Part shown: piece after piece, positions 33,001 to 44,200 of the stretch
Layout: every line of letters begins with the position of its first letter
Position numbering within the stretch: position 1 is the first letter of the stretch
DNA from: Bimastos eiseni
Lineage: Eukaryota > Annelida > Clitellata > Crassiclitellata > Lumbricidae
Assembly: GCA_959347315.1 (NCBI GenBank)
Contig: OY365806.1
Coordinates: 21,602,900-21,666,899, forward strand
Direction of reading: 5' to 3'
DNA: 64,000 bases
Notes under the pieces: model-generated
The model's database searches: none
What the model saw: the letters and a program-made list of their open reading frames with translations, nothing else
What the model was told of the DNA's origin: nothing
Made by a program: the position numbers and the translations under genes

Positions 33001-34735
33001 TATCTTTGCTAAACAAACAAACATCACAGTTGCTACAGGTGAACATGAATTTGCAAGCAGAGAAGATTCATTAGAAATCACTGAAAAGGCAGCCTAAAAA
33101 TGAATGCAAGAGTTTGGCCAAAGCTGTGAAGCACAGGGATCTACAAAGAGTGTACAATAGTGAAACAAAACCCTTTCTAAGTTGATTAATTAACCTAAGC
33201 ACACACATTTTGTAGATGCAACCCAAAAATGAGAACCTCAGACTAATGAAGGACAAAGTTCCTTGTAACAAAGGCTGGTTTTCATAGTGAGCAAAAAATG
33301 TGATTGTTGGCATGTTAAATAATATCAATAAAATTCCAGTGCAATTAAGCCTGTAAAAAAAAAATAATAGATATAATAGATAATAAATATAAAAAAATAG
33401 TTATTCCTATACAAACTAATGGCCACCAAGTAATAACTAAGGAAAAGATAAAAAAGATAACCCATTCCACAAGAGCAAATGGACTTTAAAGTTGATGACA
33501 TGGTTGGATAGTGTGTACATTTAGCACATTGTTGCTAGGTACATTTAATAAAAATGTCTTAAAAATATTCACATTACTTTTTTGGCCATAACTACGGATT
33601 TATAACATGTAACCATGCATCAGGGATGTTATAATAATATTACACGATAGTCACAGTGAACCAAGATCAGAAAAGCCAAATAACAATGGAGAATTCAAAA
33701 TCTTGTTTCAAACTACACTGGAGTAAGTGGGGACTGTTGAATAATTTGATGAAAATCATGTCCTTTAATAACAAATAGACAATTTTAACTTTTTATTGGA
33801 TAAAAATGTTTGAAGGGTTTAGAAAAATCACAAGTTAAAAACTTCATACAAACTTATCTGTCTGGATAAAATCAAGAAGATTCTTCTTAAGCAAAATTAG
33901 TTAGATAGTCAAAACTTCAAACTATGATCATCCATTTTCTAAATTTTGCATATTTCTTAAAATTGCACCAAGAACTGTTCTTGATTTAGGTATAACAAGA
34001 AAAAGATCTCAGATGACTTCTTTAAATAAAATAAGTTTGAGGAATAAGAACTTATTTTAAAAATTGTTGCAGGTCAGAATTAAAAGTTTTATAAACTATG
34101 AGCCCCAATTTGAAACCAAATCATTGCTAACACCTATGCATAATATTTCAAAGATATTGGTTCTTCTACAGTCAACTTTCAAAAAGTCTTTAGCATTGCA
34201 ATAAAGTTGCTTATCAATCAGTGAGGTGACACGTACAAAACTTTTACAATGTCACATATCTCTCTGGATGTATAAAGATTAGCTTAGATTAAGGCAATGT
34301 CTAATTAAAACTTTGCATGCTGTACATATTGAGCCATTAGTATGGTAACAGTTCAGATTATTCCAGTATAGTCAAAAACATTAGTCAAACTACATAAACA
34401 GTAAAAATCACACAGACTATGATGTTTAATATTAAAATGCCTGGTTTAGGCAGCAAATGACATAAATACAACTAGAGCCACACAGAAAATCAGCAAAATG
34501 TCTGATAAAATATACAATCTTATACAAGCTAATATACAAGCTAGAATAAATTCATTTGAAAATGATCTAACTCACACTTCTTTAGGATATTCAGCCAAAT
34601 CCTGACAATATTGTCATGCTGAGCCTTGTGATGCAAGGCCCACAATGAAAGACTTTGAATACTTTCTTGAGTATTCTTTGCACCTATTAGCTTCTTCTCT
34701 ACACTGGCTTCGTCCACATTTTTTATAGTAGCCAT
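24076..34735 (-). CDS. RPRD2: RPRD2-like CTD-interacting (CID) protein, complete, 9 exons
   Basis: Family role: binds the phosphorylated C-terminal heptads of RNA polymerase II through a CID and takes part in RPAP2-linked Ser5 dephosphorylation. Exons (minus): 34735-34576, 33008-32879, 32007-31907, 30784-30735, 30035-29909, 29009-28834, 28493-28292, 27748-27671, 25856-24076. They sum to 2805 nt, giving 934 residues plus stop. The CID occupies about residues 1-130 (SIQSLSLWALHHKAQHDNIV, LTLFYLCNEIVQTCKRKHA, RNNIERIFAIWEERNIY). A coiled-coil region follows (QQIEDIHRHLEDYVSSLDKQ, LLEQSELFYDAQYGEAK), then a Pro/Ser-rich acidic stretch. The last exon gives a long low-complexity tail with Ser runs, a proline run (PLPPPPLPPP) and an Arg/Gly/Pro end (PPMRPPPRFSQRGFYPPY). 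Human RPRD2 is longer (about 1460 residues), mainly in this tail. The long tail favours RPRD2 over RPRD1A/B (about 310-330 residues). Intron 5 appears to use a GC donor. Confidence 0.9.
26414..27013. mobile_element. Foldback element with about 165-bp inverted arms
   Basis: The left arm (about 26414-26580) and right arm (about 26848-27013) are inverted copies. Both have GGACAGTTCGGCG/GGACAATTCGG-type tandem blocks, then GAGTTTGTAAGT, TATTTAGACCA and TATTCTCCATATTA. About 270 bp of unrelated sequence lies between. The superfamily is unknown and no clear target duplication is visible. Lies in RPRD2 intron 8. Confidence 0.8.
28560..28795 (-). pseudogene. LINE RT C-terminal relic in RPRD2 intron 6
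   Basis: On the minus strand, broken frames read GFAPAYLSKLCSPTLREG and SHAFTVVSPLIWNG, the C-terminal motifs of CR1/L2-type ORF2. Between the two lies a 48-bp segment nearly identical to the reverse complement of part of RPRD2 exon 9. Confidence 0.65.
31085..31180. repeat. Short tandem repeat with CAGTGCTGGTAATCAGT
   Basis: Three copies of CAGTGCTGGTAATCAGT with variable spacers in RPRD2 intron 3. Confidence 0.8.
31283..31504. repeat. Tandem duplication, 111 bp x 2
   Basis: 31283-31393 and 31394-31504 are nearly identical (for example TTCATCATGATTTCTC versus TTCCTCATGATCTCTC). In RPRD2 intron 3. Very few differences suggest it is recent. Confidence 0.93.
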
Positions 34736-36769
34736 GGTTCCAGCACAGAATATCAGCTGAAACGAAAACAAAAGGACCATTGGTCCAAGTAGCATTTCTT
34801 ATTAATTTATATATCATTGAGTATATACAGATCAATGTCTTGCAGTTGATTTACATGCTGATTACAGTAAGTATCTGTCTTTAAGCATTTCCTATATTAT
34901 ATCAGCACTGTCCCACACCCAACATGCAGCCTGCAGGTTGATTAAGCAAACTCAAATTTTGCAATTTGTGTAAAACAAAGTAAAAGACAGTCCCTGGTCA
35001 CCTTGCATAGCCATTCATTTGTAACTAACAAACTTTGTTTATCAATTATCATACTCTGATGTGAACACAAAATCCAGTTCCTATGACACATTAAACTGGT
35101 TAAAGGTTTTAAAATGCATTGGCTGTGAATGTGAGCAGGAACCAACAAGCTCACATCAGTTGCCACGGCTAGTGTAAACTTTGTTACAGCTAATCCTTCA
35201 AATTACTAGCAGTTTAGGATGTTGTCAGAAGGGTATGCTACAATTATGATGATTTAGTTCTTCATACTGATGTTTGGTGGATAAACAAAACAACGGGAAT
35301 TTAGTTGATGAAATCAAAATCTCCTTACAGCGAGAAAGACAAGGAAGAATTCTTAAATTATTATCTGAAAATGCCAGTGTTCATTTAAGGTTAGCCATCT
35401 CTTACTGACATTGCAGACAACCTAAACAAAGCAAATTAGAAATTTCAAGGGTGGAAATGTTCAAATGTTACCAAATGTGCTTTGCAGCAAATACACACTT
35501 TCCAGCACTTAATAACGATGCACATTAATTTCTAGATGAAGTCAAAAGTAAGCAGTTCAAACAATCATTAGAACAGAGAGAAGTGGATTTCTCTGCTCAT
35601 TTCAAAGATACTTGCGATATGACTCACCTGCTGCTTTTTTAAAATCCACTCAATGTAGGTATTTCTCACAGGGTCATAAATATGCAGATATTTAGGGAAG
35701 ATGAAGGTGCAGAGCAGCTGAAATAATTGAAATGCAACACAATAATGTCCACCGTGACAAACGCAATGACAAATTGCTCGTTGAGATCTGGATGGCAAGC
35801 TTCCTCAGCTGAAATTTTTGAAAATATTTATTTTAGGGATGAACGAGTGTCAATTTCCCAATAAGTACCTAGTACAGAGTATTACGAGTGAGTAGTACCG
35901 AATCCGAGCATCGAATATTTAAAAAGTCTCATTCTCTTGCTTTTAATTTGGCAGTTTGCACAATATACACCGAGATTTGTCAATTGAGCATCTTTGATGC
36001 ACAACTGTGTTGATCTCTTGCTTGTTAAACACGCAAATGTGTGAAATAGGTACCAAGATTTAGCGTCAGACTTCGGTTACTTATTGATAATTTGCAAACA
36101 CGCTGCACAGAGCACTTGAGCGTTTTAAACAAATACACCCTCTTAACTGTCAGCAATATTAGATGAAAACAAGGAAACGTCAAACTCTGAAAAAAGTCTA
36201 AATAAATGCAGGAATTTATTTGTTTTCTTTACTTTTAGTTTTCACTATGAAATTCAAAAGTGATAAAATATGAAATCCAATTATCATATTGTAGGGGAAA
36301 AAAATTCGACTTCAACTTCAGAAAGTAATCGGAATTCCAATTTCTTTACAAGCTGACTTTAATAAATATTTGGACCCAATTATTTGTCAGAATCCCAGCA
36401 ATACCAGGTACTACAATACTAGGCCGAGTTAGTATTAGAGCCGAGTTTCATGCCTATTTTGGAGGAACCTGCATCAGTGAAGCTGGATTTTGTGCAATGA
36501 CCAACATCAAGTCAAAAAATTGAGGGTAGCCGTTACTAAATATAACCTGCAAATTAAAAGAATTGAAAGTGCAATTCAAAGCCAAATATATAACTAAAAA
36601 GGCACTTCAACGTTTATTCTTGTTGGTATAATGTTCGTATACTTTATGGGGCAGAACAATTATAATGCACGCCTTACATGGCACACATAAGTGCGAATAT
36701 TCATTATATTAATGTATAATCAATTGAAATACCGTTAATAACTTTCAATAAATTTCAGTTGCTGCTTTT

Positions 36770-36850
36770 GAGTTAACTGGTGCGGCCCTCGGCTTCAAGA
36801 ATAACTTCTTCGGTGGCCCACGGTGCATAAAGGTTGGACAGCACTTTCAT
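36770..36850. mobile_element. Possible hAT terminal fragment
   Basis: The complement reads AGTGCTGTCCAACCTTTATG followed by a GGGCC-rich subterminal region, like one end of a hAT element. No partner end was found. Confidence 0.3.
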
Positions 36851-37619
36851 ATAGTGCAAGTGGCGTCTACGGCTACAATTGAGTTCGTACTGTATAATCT
36901 AACCAATGCGCTGATTCAACTTGCAATTTCAAAACCATTAAAATGCAAACGCAACGAGCGTAAACTGACTTAGATCCTTGCGACACAGGTCTTTGTATTT
37001 TTAAATTATTTATTCTGTAAAATAACACAGATTACTGCATTTACCTATCGCAAAGGTAGGCACTCGGTTCTATAACGCAAAGCAACACATTTTGAGCATG
37101 CGCATGATCTATTTCCGGACTTTAAATTAAGACAGTTAAAGTAATGTAACCTCTAGCCGTAATCGTCATGAAATTAATGATAGTAATAACGGTAACGACT
37201 CTACCATCTTTGGTTTAAAAAAATAATTGAACGTTCTATAACGCCAATATTGTGGATAGTAGCTATTAAGCAATATCGCTCATTGTGAGCGGGCATGTTC
37301 GAAAGTAGAAAAAGAACCCTCGATACTTAATATAAAGGTAAACTTGGTCAAGGGCTGTTAGAACAAAACTTTCTGCGATGTCGCGTAGCTAAAAACTGAC
37401 GGCAGAAGACCAGATAAAAGGCGACACGTTTTGACAGGCTTGTTTATCCTTAGAATCGCGGCTGCTTAGCTGCTGAAACGTGCATTTCTAGCACATGGGA
37501 CTACAGTCTATATGTATGCTGGGTAGAAAAACCTAGATTTTTCAAACAAGTTTGTAGGATGTTTCAAGAAAGTGTTCAGTAAGTGTTTTTAAGTAAGTTA
37601 GGTTTTTGGCGTAGGAAAC

Positions 37620-37770
37620 TATATCCGGGGGCGGCGATCCCGGGAGAGTCGAGGGGACAAGTGCCTCACCTTCTACAGAGAGGGGACGAGTCATATGTGT
37701 GCCCCCAACATTTCCTACCCCTCTCATTGGGTTTCCCACCTGTCAAACGAGATCGCCGCCTCTGACTATA
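37620..37770. repeat. Dispersed repeat, copy 2
   Basis: Same blocks as 23472-23625 in the same orientation: CTTCTACAGAGAGG, CCCCTCTCATTGGG, CCACCTGTCAAACGAGATCG, CCGCCTCTGACTA. No element ends identified. Confidence 0.7.
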
Positions 37771-37924
37771 TATCTATCTTTAGAACTGCAGTCACACACG
37801 TACTGGATTCACAATTACAACCAAAAACATCTGGCCAGTAAACCCTTAATTCTTTATAAGTCCCACTGCCACATTAATTATAGCCGGGTGCACTGAAGAG
37901 TGCAGTCTATAGTGTCCCTCATCC

Positions 37925-38345
37925 GCCTTGAATGTATCCCCGCCGGGGACTTGGCTGTGTCCTCGGGACTCGCCTGTGCCCCTCTCTCTACTTTAGCTGT
38001 GTGCCTGGGGACTTATAATCGACCGTGTACTTGGGAAATCTGCAGTGTCCACTTCTCTGGGCATGTCCCGCCAAGGACTTGATTGACTGTGTCCCCTCAG
38101 ACTTGACTGTGTTTTTGGGGACTCCGCTGTGCCCCTTTGCCCCGCCTTGACAATGTCCCCGGGAATTCTGCAGGGTAAGTCTCCTCCTCTGCATTGACTG
38201 TAGGCCTATTCTTGGGAACTCTGTTGTGTCATTGTCCCATCTCCCCGTCAAAGCCGTGTCCTCTTCCTCGCCTTGGCTGTGTCCCCGGGGACTCTGCTAT
38301 AGATGTCCCCGGGGACAGACTTTGCTATGTCCCCGGGCCATTGGG
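37925..38345. repeat. GC-rich degenerate minisatellite
   Basis: About 15 variable copies built on GTCCCCGGGGACT and TTGGCTGTG. It stands out as GC-rich against the AT-rich surroundings. Confidence 0.8.
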
Positions 38346-38879
38346 ATTTGGCCTCTGAATTTGTGTAAGTAGGAGAGCCGCAAAGAGCTGGTACGTGTGC
38401 ATTCGCTTATTCGTGTGTTCGCTCTTGTGCTAGTGGGTTTTTGCGTTGTCTATATGTTTCATCTAATCTTTTACTACGTTACCGTTGGTAGGTCTAAAAG
38501 TCGTAAGAGATTAAGACTGCCCACCGAGAGCCCGAATATTGCCATCCTCCTGATACCAGAGGCAAGTAACAACAGGCCTACAATCAAGGACGAGGGCGTT
38601 TTCTTTGACGGTTCGCCATATACATCCTGCCTCTAGTGAGTCCGCGGACCAGAGCCGGACAGGACTCACAATATATATGCTACGGAATGCATGCACTGGG
38701 ATGTCCCATGGCGGTGCAACAAATTCACCAAACCATAGGCCTATTTGTTATGTTTAGAATACCAGTTTCTTCAACTTGACGTCCACGCGGCCAAGCATAA
38801 TCGTGATCTCCAAACTCCTAATTAAAGCGTCACTCGAAACTAAGCGCAGAACACCGATGTGGGACAACTAATGAAACAA

Positions 38880-39010
38880 TCAATCTTGTTATTGCAAACT
38901 TTGTTTGCTATAGCGCCATAGTTAATCTGGTCTCTCTGTCGTCCGTTTTTGCTGTGCTGTGATATTTCGATGATTTACACTTTATTGCATGAATTTATGC
39001 ATAGGCCTTA
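38880..39010. repeat. Dispersed repeat related to 17800-17990
   Basis: Shares TATAGCGCC, GTTAA, CTGGTCTC and the TTTACA..TTATTGCAT block with the putative Helitron-like element in DCTN5 intron 1. No element ends are recognisable here. Confidence 0.5.
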
Positions 39011-40410
39011 TAACAAATGCCACCTATTGATGGGAGCCAGAGCCACATTGACTATAGACTCTCTAAGAATAAAACTCAAAACTGGAGGAAATACGTTCAG
39101 CGTTAAATAATGGCTTGTGTTTAGTTCATAATAATTTGATTGAAACGAAATCAATGAAAATGATTTGTATAATTAAATTTCAATGTGTGAAGTATTGTGA
39201 AGGCATCGTTCAGCAGAAGATGAGTTGACTGCGCTAATAACCTGCTTTATTCTGGAGCTTTATTATGATTTATAATTTATATTGTGCATATAAATAATTC
39301 GGTGCACCCAATAATATATGAGTTTCCAGTTGTTTGCGAAGTTTATAGAGTAAGCGAAGACCCACCACCACAAAATACTGTGATGGATGCTGATCAATCA
39401 ACCAGCTTAGCGTTAATGGGGCTAATTCTTGTTGTTTTGCGTATGTTATTTTTGAGCTGTATGCTCGTAAAACTCATTCCAAAGTGCTTAGTTTTTTGCA
39501 TTAACTTTTTGTTAATGTGCTGATTGAGCAATTAATGTACAATTTTTCGCCTTTTTCAATATTCATATTAGTGGCTGGTTCCACCCATTTTAGGGCTAAA
39601 ATTAAATGAAAGGCGCTCTTTGCTGTTATATAAAGCGAACATCCATGTAAGTAGTTGTTCCATGCTTTGTTTGGTTAAATATTAGGCTGCAGAAGCACTG
39701 GGCGTTAGGAATACCTTGATATGCCACCACTCATATGATGAGTGACATTTTTGGAATGCAATGGTTGTGGAAGATGCGGTATTTGTTTGTGTATGCAGTG
39801 AAAGTCTGTGACTAAGTAAATTATTCTGACCGCAGATTGCTGATCTGATGTGCTTTGTCTTGCTCTATATGAATTCACCATGTATTGCCGATTGCAGGGC
39901 TGTTTTGGGCACTTTCACAGAGCCTGTTCACAATTTTACTGTCTGGGTACCTATTCACCGCTCTGATCATAAAAAATGAGTAGAAATATGAAATTATGAG
40001 ATTCTCAACCTCATAATTGATTGATATTAGCTATTTTGATAATCAGTAATACCTGATATAGACATAATCTGCAAAATGTGATATTGGTACAACTCTGCTT
40101 AGTAGGTTAGCAACTCCATAGTGTGATTGCTAATGTAACATATTCTCCAAAGTACATGTACTGCAAGCAGAGTTAAGATGTTTTTCCCAGTCATTGATAT
40201 GTTTTGACTGTCTTAAAATAATCAAGTGTAAAGGAATTTTCTGTTTATATTTATTTACAGTTAATACTATGCAGTTACTTCCTTGCTTTTCATAAGTTAT
40301 TGTGAAAAGATGGTATATTTAAACTTGTTTAGCTACTTAAGCTGCTCAGACGGAAACGGGAACTACTCGTAAATATCATTATCACAGCATAGCCATTCTC
40401 TTACTCCATT

Positions 40411-41200
40411 ATGTCACGGGTGAACCGCAGGTCATCTCCGTCACCCAGGTGGAGGACTACCTCCGGCTCTTCTGGTCATAAAATTCCACAAGCTTCCCAG
40501 ATCTTGTTTCACCGGGATTCCTTTAAACGGGCAGGACCATCTGATCTCCCTCCAGATAACTATCTTGAAAGGCGATTCCCTGTTCCATCTCACGGACTTG
40601 GGTTTGCTGCTGATTTGGCTAGACGGAGAAGTAGTTTTCCAACTGCTTCATCATCACCACCAAGGAACTTCCAGTCAGAACGGCATCCAAGTCTTTCATC
40701 AAAGAATCAGAAGTGCGTTGAAGCAAGCTCTTGTTCCAAAACGTATTTCAAGCCCTTGAGAGATAACACTACGAGGCCTTTTTCATCACCAAGCAAATTT
40801 CAGTCTTTCCTAAATAACAATAAGAGCAAAGAATATTTCTCTGGGATGAAACGACCATCTGACTTGAAGGACTACGTGGACCTTCTCCCAGCAAAGCAGC
40901 CGAGAAGGAACATGGAGGACAGACGATTACAGTCAAGGTCTGCACAATTCAGCAGTTCAAATGTTCTGTGGTGTGCACCCCCATGTCGCCAGAGAACACG
41001 ATCAACAGAAAGGAAGTCAGATTCAGTTCTGCATGGTTCACGCAGTGAAAAATCATGTCCAGACAGGTAGATGTTAATCATGATGTTTAGGTTTTTACAA
41101 TTTACTTGTACTTCAATATAACTGTCATCAGTAAATTGTCGTGTAACCTGCCAACTCAGATATATATATATATGTGTGTGTATATATATATATATGTGTG

Positions 41201-41252
<52 letters not shown>

Positions 41253-44200
41253 TATATATATATATATATAACTGCTTTAATTTGTTTAAACTTCAGTTTT
41301 TTCGTGCAATGCTGTTGATGTGAGAATATTTAGCCTTTAGGATCTTTGTATCATTCATTCGTTTGTTCATTCATTCATTCATTCAGAGTTGTTGAAAGTA
41401 CTTATATAGCGCCCTCCATGATAACTACTCAGAGTTACTCCCAGCCTAGCTCCAGCAATAAAAATAGTTTTAAGATGCTTGTAAGAGGTGTTTTACACAT
41501 TCCCTAGCAGAAGAGCATGCATATCGGATGGAAGGTTATACTGTATATTCTACACCATTGAAACAGGAAAACATTGCATTATACACGGTCTTTTAAGTTT
41601 GGGACAATTTATTGCGTACATTAACGGGTATGATTGCATTTGTGCAGAGATTCAACATTAAATCGGCGACAAGCCCATATGAATCTGAAGATACCCTGCC
41701 AAGCTGATGATGGACATGATAGGTTAAACTCTAAGGATAGCAGAGGGCAGCATCGTCCTTCATGGAGACAGTTTCCTTCTGAAGAACTTTCTGGTAATTT
41801 GGAAATTAATCACCACTGGTCAGAAGTGCAGCAGCGCTGTTCTCCAAGATCGCATAAGAAATCCGGAGAAGGTACAATACATCATGAAGAGCGAAGAAAT
41901 AGCTTTGAATCGAGGAGGAATATTCAGCATTCCAATTGTGCTGGTCAGTCATCAAAACTGCATTACAAGCTGGAATATAGAAATGGAATATCTTCAACGC
42001 ACAATAACAAATACGAGAGGGGAAGATCTTCTACATTTAACAATAGACAGGACGATGATCGGTGTCAGGGAACCAGCTTCAGCAATGAGCGTGATGCATA
42101 CCATAAGTCAAAGACTAGAGAATCTCAAAGGCAACATGACAGTCCTGAAAGGAAGTCAAGAGATGGTCATCACCAGCAGTCTAGGAGTTCAACACGCAGT
42201 AAGCGATCGTCTAGCATCGAATCATTCTGTGAGGTTGATCACTCATGGCCTAATATTGTACCGCAGGAACGGTCGAGAAGTCAGTCTTCAAGTTCAGTCA
42301 AGCGAAGAAGACTCCCCTCGGTGGATAAGGATACTATTGCTCCATCTGATCGAAGTGTGGATGGAGGCAGAAGTGCTGACTCACCTTTCTCAAGCTGTGC
42401 AGCCATAAAGGCAAAGGTTCCAGAGTTCAATCCAGACTATGTGGTGATTATCCGTCGTGCTAATGAAGGAGCAAAACCATTATGCTTGCGAGAAGAATTC
42501 TCTGGTAAATCATCCATGCCAGTTAACAATGATGAGCAACTGCCAGTTGCTGCAGAAAATTTCAATGGTGCAGATGGGAATACATCAGCATCGATGCTTC
42601 TGGTCAATAAAAGACAGAAGGACGATTGTTCAAACTCTGAGCTATCCCCTGTAAAATTAATCCAAGCAATGCACAGAGTTGAAGAAAAGGCTGGCGAGTT
42701 GATGAATACTAAATCGGTTACAGCTGCTTTTCATAAATCCAGCAGAAGTTTGACAGATACAAAGTCCACGCTTATAAAGAAGGATGTTGCAGATGAAAGG
42801 TTTGTTCAGTGTGTATTTCAACAGCTTTTTATTCTGTGGTTGAATTTGGTAATGGTATGCTTTATAGCCTTCATGTATTATACTGTAATGTTTATAAGCA
42901 ATTACATAAGTAATTAACCTTTATTTGCGTTCAGCATTGTTTGCTTGCATTACGTGATATGAATGGTTGAATGATTATACAAATGGCCAAAATATTGATT
43001 ATTTCACAAGTAATTATAATTGAAGAGAATGCATGACTAGTTCAAAGATAAAGTTTATGGGTTATTTATTGAAACTTAGAGTATAACAATATTGGAAAAT
43101 ATACCATGCTTAGACTTCATACTAATGAGGTTCAGAGAAGAGATTCAGGAAAATATGCACTGCTGGAGCTTTCTGCTATGAAGACCAAGCATTCCTTTTC
43201 CAACAGGTTCAGTGTTGGGGTGCTCAATAGTGTAGTGGTTAGTTTGCTCGATAATGTAGTGGTTAGTTTGCTCAATGGTGTAGTGGTTAGTTTGCTCAAT
43301 AGTGTAGTGGTTAGTTTGCTTGATAGTGTAGTGGTTAGTTTGCTCGATAGTATAGTGGTTAGTTTTCTTGATAGTGTAGTGGTTAGTTTACTTGATAGTG
43401 TAGTGGTTGGTTTGGTTGATAGTGTAGTGGTTAGTTTGCTGGACTGGCAATTGAAACGATTTTTGCTCCATCTGTGCCTCATAACTAACTCAGCTATTAT
43501 GAGTACACTGACCATCCATATGCTGTTGGTGGCAAAATGAGACAGTGAGGGAGAGGATTGGCCACCCACCCTCGTATGCCGAGGCAGAGAAAATGAAGTC
43601 GCTGACACTTCGTGGCCTCAGCTGCCTTTCAGGCTAGCTTAAGAGACAGCTGTTCTTCCTTTTTAATGTGGTGAGATGAAATTGACAATTGCCTATTTCA
43701 CATATTGCACTGTGCTTTTTAACATTCAATGCAACCAATTTCATGCTTTCTTCTAATTTTTGTTTGTTGAAGGGCTTGGCCTGATTCTATTGGTGAGCAG
43801 AGAAACCAGGAAAAACCTAACCCTGCCTCAAAGTCAGCAGAAGGAGAGGCTTCTGTTACTTCAACGAAAAGTGCTTTTGATCTAAGGTGCAGTATGTGAA
43901 CAATTTAATTAATTATAAGTGGTAGCAGGAGTAAACGAGAATGGAGATAAAGTATGGAATTTTGTCATTTTGATAATGCTTCTTAATTAAGTTCTGTTAG
44001 GTCAGTAGCAAGATGAGGAGGCATTTCACAATAGTTGGTTCACAGTATGTGTGAGACAGTTACTAGGGCAGTACTTTCATTTTGACTCAAGCAATCATTT
44101 AGCTATATCATATTTTCAAAACTATGTTGTTCACTTCATTATGATCTCAATTTTGTCCATATTGGCAAGATTTTTGTTGGAAAATGTGTGCCTGATGTAA

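Larger units (their letters stand above)
34736..40410. other. Head-to-head spacer between the RPRD2-like and SR-rich genes
   Basis: A 5.7-kb spacer with no convincing gene. It holds a hAT-like TIR fragment at about 36770-36845, a dispersed repeat at about 37620-37770, a GC-rich minisatellite at about 37925-38345 and a repeat segment at about 38880-39010. Non-coding 5' exons of both flanking genes may lie here but cannot be placed. Confidence 0.5.

Noticed and set aside
35816..35940. AGGGATGAACGAGTG stretch with hAT-like internal words
   Set aside because: No matching second end or target duplication could be found.
38397..38636. 79-codon frame with one hydrophobic helix
   Set aside because: It lies just beyond the GC-rich minisatellite among repeats and has no family resemblance or promoter evidence. 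It cannot be excluded but is unsupported.
43106..43608. Two overlapping frames of 144 and 158 codons on opposite strands
   Set aside because: Both are by-products of the 24-bp minisatellite, whose unit length is a multiple of three.
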